Shown: in pieces, positions 45,151 to 52,818 of the stretch
Layout: the number at the start of each line of letters is the position of its first letter
Position numbering within the stretch: the stretch's first letter is position 1
From: CAYSCZ01 sp964429655
GTDB lineage: Bacteria > Bacteroidota > Bacteroidia > Cytophagales > Cyclobacteriaceae
Length of the DNA stretch: 64,000 nt
NCBI GenBank assembly: GCA_964429655.1
Contig: CAYSCZ010000003.1
Location: forward strand, 1 to 64,000
Direction: 5' to 3'
Translations under genes and position numbers: made by a program
The notes under the pieces: model-generated
What the model saw: only the letters and a program-made list of their open reading frames with translations
What the model was told of the DNA's origin: nothing
Database searches by the model: none

Positions 45151-45759
45151 ATGAAGGATCTCAATATCATCCCACATAATCATTCAATCAATTTACAAAA
45201 AAGAGCACAACGGAATAAAATCAACCCAAAAATCATATGGTTTACAGGACTATCTGGTTCTGGTAAGTCTACACTAGCCAATGAACTGGAGGTTTATTTA
45301 TTTGGTCATGGCTATCAAACATACATTTTAGATGGCGATAACATCAGAAAGGGTCTTAACAAAGATTTAGACTTTACCGAAACAAGTAGAAAAGAAAATA
45401 TACGCAGAATTGGTGAAGTATCCAGGCTTTTTCTTGATGCTGGTATTATTGTTTTAACCGCATTCATTTCCCCTTTTAGGGAAGATAGGAGGAGTGTTAA
45501 GGAAATAGTTGGAAATGAAAACTTCATAGAAGTATTTGTAAGTTGTTCTTTGGAGGAATGTGAAAAAAGAGATGTAAAAGGGCTTTATGCAAAAGCCAGA
45601 AATGGTGAGATAAAAAATTTCACCGGAATCGATTCGCCTTTTGAGGAACCTGATAATCCTGACTTACTTTTGCGAACCGATAAAATTTCTCTTGATGAGT
45701 GCCGGGAGAAGTTGATAAAATATGTTGAACCTACGTTAAAATTGTATGAAAGCGTATAA
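45151..45759 (+). CDS. cysC: Adenylylsulfate kinase
   Basis: A 202-residue kinase that phosphorylates APS to PAPS. The P-loop is FTGLSGSGKSTLANELE. LDGDNIRKGLNKDLDFTETS, RKENIRRIGEVSRLF, and FISPFREDRRSVKEIV are typical, as is the KGLYAKARNGEIKNFTGIDS region. It overlaps cysD by 14 bases. As a separate kinase rather than a CysN fusion, it makes the sulfate donor PAPS in full with CysDN. Confidence 0.96.
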   Translation: MKDLNIIPHNHSINLQKRAQRNKINPKIIWFTGLSGSGKSTLANELEVYLFGHGYQTYILDGDNIRKGLNKDLDFTETSRKENIRRIGEVSRLFLDAGIIVLTAFISPFREDRRSVKEIVGNENFIEVFVSCSLEECEKRDVKGLYAKARNGEIKNFTGIDSPFEEPDNPDLLLRTDKISLDECREKLIKYVEPTLKLYESV

Positions 45760-46651
45760 TCTAAGTTACGTAAAAGAATTAGAATCCGAATCCATATATA
45801 TACTTAGGGAAGTATTTGCGCAGTTTGAAAATCCTGCAATACTATTTTCCGGTGGAAAGGATTCTATAGTGTTAACACACCTAGCAAGAAAAGCTTTTTA
45901 TCCGTCCAAAATACCTTTTCCATTATTGCACATTGATACAGGCCACAACTTCCCTGAAACAATAGCGTTTAGAGATAATCTGGTGGAAAAACTTGGAGCT
46001 AAACTGGTAGTTGGTTCGGTTCAAAAAACTATCAATGAAGGTAAAGTAGTAGAGGAAAAGGGCAAAAATGCTAGCCGAAATTTGTTACAAACAACTACAT
46101 TGTTAGATAGTATTGAGGAAAATCAATTTGATGCATGCATCGGCGGAGCAAGGAGGGATGAAGAAAAAGCAAGAGCAAAAGAACGTTTTTTTTCGCATAG
46201 AGATGAATTTGGTCAGTGGGATCCTAAGAATCAACGTCCTGAACTATGGAATCTCTTTAATGGAAGAAAAATCCAGGGAGAACATTTTCGTGTTTTCCCA
46301 ATAAGTAATTGGACTGAATTAGATGTATGGCAATATATCCACTCCGAAAAAATAGAAATTCCAAAACTGTATGTGGCGCATGAAAGAGAAGTGATCTGGA
46401 GAAATAATTCCTGGATACCGGTTTCTGATTTTCTAAACCTCGATGGGTCTGAGGAGATTTATAAAAAGAGAGTTAGGTTTAGGACCCTGGGAGATATTAC
46501 TATTACTGGAGGTATCGAATCCGATTGCGACTCGATAGAAAAAATCGTTGCTGAAGTATCTGCTTTAAGAAGTACCGAAAGAGGAAATAGGGCGGATGAC
46601 AAGCGGTCAGAAACATCTATGGAGGACAGAAAAAAAGAAGGTTATTTTTAG
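45746..46651 (+). CDS. cysD: Sulfate adenylyltransferase subunit 2
   Basis: A 301-residue ATP pyrophosphatase-type subunit that forms APS from sulfate and ATP. The PP-loop is ILFSGGKDSIVLTHLARKAF. HIDTGHNFPETIAFRD, CIGGARRDEEKARAKERFFS and NWTELDVWQYI are family signatures. The C-terminus ends with the basic ERGNRADDKRSETSMEDRKK typical of CysD. The start overlaps cysC; cysN follows eight bases later. Confidence 0.97.
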   Translation: MKAYNLSYVKELESESIYILREVFAQFENPAILFSGGKDSIVLTHLARKAFYPSKIPFPLLHIDTGHNFPETIAFRDNLVEKLGAKLVVGSVQKTINEGKVVEEKGKNASRNLLQTTTLLDSIEENQFDACIGGARRDEEKARAKERFFSHRDEFGQWDPKNQRPELWNLFNGRKIQGEHFRVFPISNWTELDVWQYIHSEKIEIPKLYVAHEREVIWRNNSWIPVSDFLNLDGSEEIYKKRVRFRTLGDITITGGIESDCDSIEKIVAEVSALRSTERGNRADDKRSETSMEDRKKEGYF

Positions 46652-46659
46652 TAAATATT

Positions 46660-47901
46660 ATGGAATTATTAAGATTCACAACAGCAGGAAGTGTAGATGA
46701 TGGAAAGAGCACCCTCATTGGACGATTATTATATGATTCTAAATCAATTTTTGAAGATCAGTTTGATTCGTTAAGAAAGTCAAGTGAAAGAAAAGGTTTA
46801 AAGCATGTAGATCTTGCTTTGTTAACGGATGGATTAAAAGATGAACGAGAACAAGGGATCACTATTGATGTTGCTTACAGATATTTTGCGACACCTAAAA
46901 GGAAGTTTATCATTGCAGACACCCCTGGCCATATTCAATATACCCGAAATATGGTAACAGGAGCTTCAACAGCTAACCTTGCACTAATTTTAATTGATGC
47001 CCGCAATGGGGTGGTGGAGCAAACTTACAGGCATTCCATAATTGCATCAATTTTACAAATACCCCATGTGATTGTCTGTATCAATAAAATGGATCTTGTC
47101 GATTATAAACAGGAGGTGTTTGACAGAATACTAGAAGATTTTCAACAATTCGCTTCTAAACTGGATATTAAAGATGTCCGGTTCATACCAATAAGTGCTT
47201 TAAACGGGGATAATGTTGTTAACAGGTCTGAAATGACACCCTGGTATCAAGGCTCTACTTTGTTACATACCCTTGAAAATATTCATATCGGTAGTGATCA
47301 TAATCATATTGATTGCAGGTTTCCGGTTCAGACTGTTATACGCCCAAAATCAGATGATTATCATGATTACAGAGGATATGCTGGTAGGATTGCAGGTGGT
47401 GTTTTTAAACCAGGCGATGACATCATTGTCTTACCCTCAGGACTTACTTCTAAGGTAAAATCCATCGAGACATTTGATGGGCCAATAGAAGAAGCCTTTG
47501 CTCCAATGTCTGTTGTGATGCGGCTAGAGGATGACATAGATATAAGTAGAGGTGACATGATCGTTCGTACCAATAATCAACCGGAACCTGAGCAAGATGT
47601 TGAAGTAATGATGTGTTGGTTAAATAATTCAAAACCCAGACCACGGGCAAAATATATCCTAAAACATACCACAAATGAGTCTAAAGCAATGCTAAAAGAA
47701 ATACGTTACAAGCTTGATGTCAACACCATGCACCGAAATGAACAGGATAAAGAAATTGGGATGAATGATATCTTCCGGGTACAGCTTCGCTCCACAAAAC
47801 CTTTGCTTGTTGATCCTTATAGAAAAAACAGGATCACCGGAAGCCTGGTCTTGATTGATGAAGGAACCAATGAAACCGTGGCAGCGGGAATGGTGGTGTG
47901 A
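46660..47901 (+). CDS. cysN: Sulfate adenylyltransferase subunit 1 (GTPase)
   Basis: A 413-residue EF-Tu-like GTPase that drives CysD. G1 is TAGSVDDGKSTLIGRLLYDS, switch II is ADTPGHIQYTRNM, and G4 is CINKMDLVDY. Two beta-barrel domains follow (FPVQTVIRPKSDDYHDYRGY). It has no APS-kinase domain, consistent with the separate cysC. The TGA stop is followed one base later by the cysQ ATG. Confidence 0.97.
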   Translation: MELLRFTTAGSVDDGKSTLIGRLLYDSKSIFEDQFDSLRKSSERKGLKHVDLALLTDGLKDEREQGITIDVAYRYFATPKRKFIIADTPGHIQYTRNMVTGASTANLALILIDARNGVVEQTYRHSIIASILQIPHVIVCINKMDLVDYKQEVFDRILEDFQQFASKLDIKDVRFIPISALNGDNVVNRSEMTPWYQGSTLLHTLENIHIGSDHNHIDCRFPVQTVIRPKSDDYHDYRGYAGRIAGGVFKPGDDIIVLPSGLTSKVKSIETFDGPIEEAFAPMSVVMRLEDDIDISRGDMIVRTNNQPEPEQDVEVMMCWLNNSKPRPRAKYILKHTTNESKAMLKEIRYKLDVNTMHRNEQDKEIGMNDIFRVQLRSTKPLLVDPYRKNRITGSLVLIDEGTNETVAAGMVV

Positions 47902-47902
47902 T

Positions 47903-48670
47903 ATGGAAAAAAGTTCTATAGAATTAGTTGAATTTGTGAAACGAGTTGCCCTTGAGGCTGGCGATGTCATTATGAAAGTCTATGAGTCAGATGATTTTAA
48001 TGTGGAATTAAAGGGGGATAACTCACCTTTAACCCTGGCTGATAAAGAAGCCAATAATATAATTACAGAACATCTTAAAGAAACAGACTATCCTATCCTA
48101 AGCGAAGAGGGCAAGTCAATAGATTATGAAGAACGAAAAAATTGGCAGAAGTTTTGGTTGGTTGATCCACTAGATGGCACTAAAGAATTTGTTAAACGCA
48201 ATGGTGAGTTTACGGTCAATATTGCTCTAATAGAAAATCAATTACCAGTCCTGGGTGTATTGTATGCACCAGTACTAAAAAAATTATATTACGCTACAAA
48301 AGGCCAAGGGGCTTACCTACAAATAGACGGTAATCCACCTAAAAAATTAACCAAAGAAAAGATAGATCTTAAATCACCCAATCTTAAAGTCGTTGCCTCC
48401 AGGTCTCATCTTAATGAAGATACCAAAATGTTTTTATCACAGTTAATCGACCCTGAAATTGTATCGATGGGCTCTTCATTGAAATTTATGATCCTGGCAG
48501 AAGGTCAGGCTGATGTATACCCCAGGTTTGGGCCAACAATGGAATGGGATACTGGTGCCGCTCATGCAATTGTACGAGAAGCAGGAGGCACAGTGAAAAT
48601 AAAAGACACAAACGACGAGCTTACTTACAACAAAAGGAACCTACTTAATCCGTACTTCCTGGTATCATAA
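47903..48670 (+). CDS. cysQ: 3'(2'),5'-bisphosphate nucleotidase
   Basis: A 255-residue Mg-dependent phosphatase that hydrolyses PAP, the by-product of sulfotransferases and PAPS reductase. The metal-binding motifs are SEEGKSIDYEERKNW, WLVDPLDGTKEFVKRNGEFT (DPLDGT) and EWDTGAAHAIVREAGG. I use the ATG at 47903, one base after cysN; an earlier frame from 47855 overlaps cysN and adds unconserved residues. PAP removal in the same operon fits heavy PAPS use. Confidence 0.95.
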   Translation: MEKSSIELVEFVKRVALEAGDVIMKVYESDDFNVELKGDNSPLTLADKEANNIITEHLKETDYPILSEEGKSIDYEERKNWQKFWLVDPLDGTKEFVKRNGEFTVNIALIENQLPVLGVLYAPVLKKLYYATKGQGAYLQIDGNPPKKLTKEKIDLKSPNLKVVASRSHLNEDTKMFLSQLIDPEIVSMGSSLKFMILAEGQADVYPRFGPTMEWDTGAAHAIVREAGGTVKIKDTNDELTYNKRNLLNPYFLVS

Positions 48671-48706
48671 TATTTTCTATAAGACCGCTAAAATATAAAA
48701 ACGGTA

Positions 48707-48741
48707 AGCCGGAGTCGTGAAGCAGTCCGGCTGTGTTTTTT
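48707..48741. terminator. Bidirectional terminator between cysQ and the zinc-ribbon gene
   Basis: A 7-bp stem (AGCCGGA at 48707-48713, TCCGGCT at 48726-48732) with a 12-base loop is followed on the plus strand by GTGTTTTTT. On the minus strand it is followed by TACCGTTTTTATATTTT. It can end the cysQ operon and the convergent gene. The rest of the 210-base gap holds nothing I can support. Confidence 0.6.
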
Positions 48742-48880
48742 GGAACTTTACCTCTTTCCCAGGAATTTGATCTGGGTAAATTATTGGAAGAAATCACTTT
48801 ATAAAAGCTGTAACTCATTAACTGAATTGGTATAGCTTTTATTCTATAAGAACTATGGCTCGCCAATAAAAAGAAATAAT

Positions 48881-49828
48881 TTATATTTTTGGTTCCTCTT
48901 CTTCAGATTCAGCGCTGATCTCCCTATCAAATGAAAACTCATCGAGGAATTTTTTTGCTTCATCGGTAGTTTGAAAATCATAGGTGTCAATATCTCCTGT
49001 ATTGCTATGAATTTCTATTCTTACAAGCTCAGTCCTTATGCCGGCAGAGTTAATGGGATTTTCCAGGAATTTGAATTTTTCAACAGCCAAGTGCTCCTGA
49101 GGCTTTCCTTTCTTCACCTTACGTGTTCTTCTTTTTATGCGGTTACAAAATGAGCATTTGTACTGCTTAAATATCTCACCATCCTCTTCATCAGTTGCTT
49201 CTTTAATGATTTCCTCTTCCTCAAGCTTGAGGGTTTGAAATCCGCACCGATCACATTTATAAGCCAGTAGTCTCCCTGGATACTTCTCTATGTGGACATC
49301 ATTAGTATGCGGATCAATCCATACATCATAGTCTACGGAAAAAACATTTTCTTCAGCCTGCATACCCTCATCCAGATAAGTGTCCTCCTCTTCCTCGCTG
49401 AGCAGTTTCATCTTATTTCCGGTTTTTGGATTTATACGGGCCGTGTATCTGTACTTTCTAAGCTTTTTATTTAATACTCCGGGGAAATAATACTTAAATA
49501 GTAAGTTAGCCACATAAATCACTATGGTTGCAATGGATATGGCTATAAACAAACGAATAAAAAACCAGGCAGGCATCTTTTCTACGGTCTCTGGTTTGTA
49601 TGTGTTAAAGAGAAAAAATAAAGCGGCCCCCATAGCTGAAACAGCTGCAAAATAAAACCAGCGTTCGTAAACCGAAGCAAAGTCAAACTTTGCCTTATAG
49701 TCTTTCAGGGATGCCAGTCTTATATTATAAGCTATGATAATAATCAAACCGAGTATGGGCATCGCCCCTAGTAAAACAAACATTATTTCGTGCCATACAT
49801 CTAAGAAATTTTCATAGGATTTATTCAT
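48881..49828 (-). CDS. Membrane protein with cytoplasmic zinc ribbon, function unknown
   Basis: A 315-residue protein. Three membrane helices lie at about residues 14-33, 56-74 and 86-112. After the basic stretch KKLRKYRYTARINPKTGNK comes a soluble part with two CxxC pairs (YKCDRCGFQTLK and YKCSFCNRIKRR), separated by an acidic loop, which is a zinc-ribbon pattern. The C-terminal acidic tail follows a segment NTGDIDTYDFQTTDEAKKFL. I do not recognise a named family. It stands alone on the minus strand and converges on cysQ. Confidence 0.75.
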   Translation of the reverse strand: MNKSYENFLDVWHEIMFVLLGAMPILGLIIIIAYNIRLASLKDYKAKFDFASVYERWFYFAAVSAMGAALFFLFNTYKPETVEKMPAWFFIRLFIAISIATIVIYVANLLFKYYFPGVLNKKLRKYRYTARINPKTGNKMKLLSEEEEDTYLDEGMQAEENVFSVDYDVWIDPHTNDVHIEKYPGRLLAYKCDRCGFQTLKLEEEEIIKEATDEEDGEIFKQYKCSFCNRIKRRTRKVKKGKPQEHLAVEKFKFLENPINSAGIRTELVRIEIHSNTGDIDTYDFQTTDEAKKFLDEFSFDREISAESEEEEPKI

Positions 49829-49886
49829 AACATTACCATGGTTTATATTTTACTTAAAATTAGAGTTTTATATCTAAAACATTAAC

Positions 49887-51473
49887 TCACATCTTTAGGA
49901 CCTTTTCTTCTGATAAATACGACCCTCTACTAAGTATAACGTACGCTTTCTCCTTAATAATTTCTTCAACTGGTCGATTATAAATTTTACTTTCCAACCA
50001 GGATATAATATCAAAGTAAATAAAGCTGCGTTTTTCATACGGATTATTTTCAAGTGGCTGGAGTTTGTCCCTTAAAGTTTCAAACCTGGAAGTCAGCTCT
50101 TTCTCACCTAAGCCCTTATTAAGGTGTCTCATAAAACCAAGCAAATAGCGCTGATAATTATGTAGGTCATCTTTCTTCAGTAGAAAACGGAAAGCTGATC
50201 TTAGATAGTATTCAATCACATCCATATTTCCCATTTCGTAATGGCAAACCAGGTTAATTATACGGGCAAAGCAATGAATGTCTTCTCGGATATCCGGGTC
50301 CTCAATGTTGATAATTTTATTGAGCCATTTAATGGCTTCCTGCCAATCGCTGTTACCGGTATACAAGCAAGCAATTTTATAGTAAAGGATCAACCTGGAC
50401 TGTGAATCGATTTGTGATATGAACGCCCCTAGCTGCGGTTTTATCCTTTCCATCAGTGCTACACCATGTCCAAATTCCCCAAGCATAAATATCCGGTTAA
50501 ACTCATGCACAAAAGTGTATTTCAACAGCCGCTGTCGAATGTTTTCATTGATCACCAACCCTTTTATGTTTCGCACCATTTTCAGCTTACGCTTCGTTTT
50601 GACAAACTCATCATATTTCATCAGTTTGTACTGGGCGATCATCAGGTTGTTAATAGCCTGAATGTACATGCTGACCTTGCCAGGTATTAATTGGGTATTA
50701 CGTTCAAACATCTCTACCCACCGGGACGCATAGTAATAGCCATTTTGAAAATCCTGGAGCATGTTATGGTAGCCAACCAACAATTCATAAAGGTGTAGCT
50801 TCTCAAGGAAAGAAAGTTTTTCCTCATCGTAATCCGGAATCTCTTGATGAAACAAATCGGTGATTTGATTATAATCCTCTTCATCACGAATGAAACCCAT
50901 CTTAAGGTACATTGAGTTGAGCCTGGAAGAAAGATTGGAGAAGCGATTGATATTGTTTATGCTCCGGGTTACCTGTCTGGTATTGGTTATGATGGTATTC
51001 ACCCTGGCCATGTTGTTCTTTTCGATTACCTGGGTAGCAATTCTTTTCTCCCACTTAAATATCTCCAGTTGAAGCTCCAGGTTGTCAATTTGTTCTGCCC
51101 ACTTCTTGGCTCTGGTCAGCATACTTTTACATTGCTTAAACAATGAGCGATTATACAGTAATAGCACATAATCGATCATCTCCCTTATCTCGATTTCTTT
51201 GACACTTTGATGATGGAATTGCCTTAAAGCCTGCAGCATCTTTTTATAAAGGTGTGCTTTCAGGTTAGAAAGCTGATTTTCAGACAGTTTTGGGTTTTCT
51301 TCCAGGATGATCTGCTCATCGTAGACAGCCTGCTTATCGATGGCATCAAACAATTGCACAAACTTATAGCTTGCCTGATCTCTTTCTCCGACATGTAATT
51401 TAAAGTATCGCTTTTCACTTTTATTAAGTGACTTAATGAGTTTATGAAGATCCGTTGAGGCTTCCTTAGGCAT
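49887..51473 (-). CDS. Alpha-helical repeat protein of unknown function
   Basis: A 528-residue soluble protein with no signal peptide. It opens STDLHKLIKSLNKSEKRYFK, a pattern I have seen in unannotated Bacteroidota proteins. The rest is helix after helix with TPR-like spacing of aromatic residues (for example YYKIACLYTGNSDWQEAIKW, then YYLRSAFRFLLKKDDLHNYQ). No catalytic motif is visible. It may be a scaffold or regulator. It is divergent from the giant repeat gene with a 227-base gap holding no clear promoter match. Confidence 0.72.
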   Translation of the reverse strand: MPKEASTDLHKLIKSLNKSEKRYFKLHVGERDQASYKFVQLFDAIDKQAVYDEQIILEENPKLSENQLSNLKAHLYKKMLQALRQFHHQSVKEIEIREMIDYVLLLYNRSLFKQCKSMLTRAKKWAEQIDNLELQLEIFKWEKRIATQVIEKNNMARVNTIITNTRQVTRSINNINRFSNLSSRLNSMYLKMGFIRDEEDYNQITDLFHQEIPDYDEEKLSFLEKLHLYELLVGYHNMLQDFQNGYYYASRWVEMFERNTQLIPGKVSMYIQAINNLMIAQYKLMKYDEFVKTKRKLKMVRNIKGLVINENIRQRLLKYTFVHEFNRIFMLGEFGHGVALMERIKPQLGAFISQIDSQSRLILYYKIACLYTGNSDWQEAIKWLNKIINIEDPDIREDIHCFARIINLVCHYEMGNMDVIEYYLRSAFRFLLKKDDLHNYQRYLLGFMRHLNKGLGEKELTSRFETLRDKLQPLENNPYEKRSFIYFDIISWLESKIYNRPVEEIIKEKAYVILSRGSYLSEEKVLKM

Positions 51474-51700
51474 CGTATTTATAAACTACTTAAGCAGGAT
51501 CTTAATCTTTTCAAGATTCAAAAATAAGAAATTTTATAAGATAAGACGTTGGACATATTGAACAGATTGTTTCCTCATGAACTTACACGCAATATCCCTC
51601 ATAAAGCCCCAATCAAATATTTATTTCACACCACCTTAACAATTAGCTAACTGGTTGACAAAGTACGATTTGTATTTTTAAGATGTGTTAGTTACTAATC

Positions 51701-52718
51701 ATGCTTAAAAAATTCTTTCTGTACCTGGCTTTAATTTCCCAGTTTCAAGTTATTGCCCAGCTTAGTGATGATTTCTCCGATGGAGATTTTTCAAATAACC
51801 CTTCATGGTCAGGGGATAATGCTGAATTTCAAATTATCTCCAATCAGTTAAACAATAACGGTCCGGATGGTAATGGTGAGCAATATTTATCCACTCCAAA
51901 CGCCTATATTGATAATACGACATGGGAATTTCTGCTGGAAATAGATGTCAACCCCTCCAGTTCAAATAAAACCAGAATCTACCTGGTATCTGACCAGGCC
52001 AATCTCGAGGGGAATCTTAACGGTTATTTTGTTGAAATTGGTGAATCCACAGATGATTTTATCAATATTGAAAGACAAGATGGTTCGAATACCACATCAA
52101 TTTTTACCGGTAGCACAGCTTTTATCGGTAGCATTTCAGTTCGGATTAGGGTGACTCGTAATGCCTCAGGCACCTGGGAGGTATTCTCTGATGACAGTGG
52201 CGGAACATCCTTTTCTTTAGAAGGCACTTTTATGGATAATAACCATACATCCTCTGCATTTTTTGGTGTTCTCGTAGAACATACCTCTACCAGGAGGAAT
52301 TCTTTTTTCTTTGATGATTTTAGCATAACGTCTAGTGGAGGCACAGATACCGAAAAGCCAACACTAGAAATGCTAACTGTAATCAGTGACACCGTACTGG
52401 ATGTATTGTTTTCCGAAGCTGTTGAGCAAGCATCTGCTGAAAACGCCATCAATTACCAGGCTAATAATGGGTTGGGCATTCCTAATTCAGCCACAAGAGA
52501 TGGGAGCAATAATTCCCTGGTGCACCTGACTTTTTCTACAGCTTTCACAGATGGGTTATCCAATGAACTATCGATAGAAAACATTGAAGACCTTGCCGGA
52601 AATGTGATTGATTCTACCGGTTCGACATTCACCTTTGATGCAGGGGATACCGAAAAGCCAACCCTAGAAATGCTAACTGTAATCAGTGACACCGTACTGG
52701 ATGTATTGTTTTCCGAAG
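51701..52718 (+). CDS. Giant secreted Ig-like/lamin-tail repeat protein, 5' part (up to assembly gap 1)
   Basis: N-terminal 340 codons of a giant gene broken here only by the N run. The signal peptide ends SQFQVIAQ. Residues about 20-205 form a concanavalin/LamG-like sandwich (DDFSDGDFSNNPSWSGDN; SSAFFGVLVEHTSTRRNSFF). The first Ig-like domain (DTEKPTLEMLTVISDTVLDV, then NIEDLAGNVIDS) follows, and a second near-identical copy enters the gap. The frame of the next part is shifted only because 100 N were inserted where the repeat predicts 65 missing bases. Confidence 0.88.
52346..52645 (+). repeat. 300-bp tandem unit 1 (Ig-like domain) of the giant gene
   Basis: The sequence from GATACCGAAAAGCC at 52346 recurs almost unchanged at 52646, a 300-base (100-residue) period. 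The second unit (52646 to about 52969) contains assembly gap 1. Only isolated base differences are seen in the readable parts. Confidence 0.85.
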
Positions 52719-52818
52719 NNNNNNNNNNNNNNNNNNNNNNNNNNNNNNNNNNNNNNNNNNNNNNNNNNNNNNNNNNNNNNNNNNNNNNNNNNNNNNNNNN
52801 NNNNNNNNNNNNNNNNNN
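52719..52818. other. Assembly gap 1 (100 N) inside repeat unit 2
   Basis: Bases on both sides match positions 52418 and 52484 of unit 1, so the expected missing length is 65 bases. The inserted 100 N break the frame. This is an artefact, not a real frameshift. Confidence 0.95.

Noticed and set aside
48645..48866. Minus-strand frame of 73 codons just after the zinc-ribbon gene
   Set aside because: It overlaps the 3' end of cysQ, contains the bidirectional terminator and resembles no family I know.
51640..51700. Promoter for the giant gene (TTGACA and TACGATTTG)
   Set aside because: Spacing fits neither a sigma-70 nor a Bacteroidota TAnnTTTG arrangement; too weak to list.
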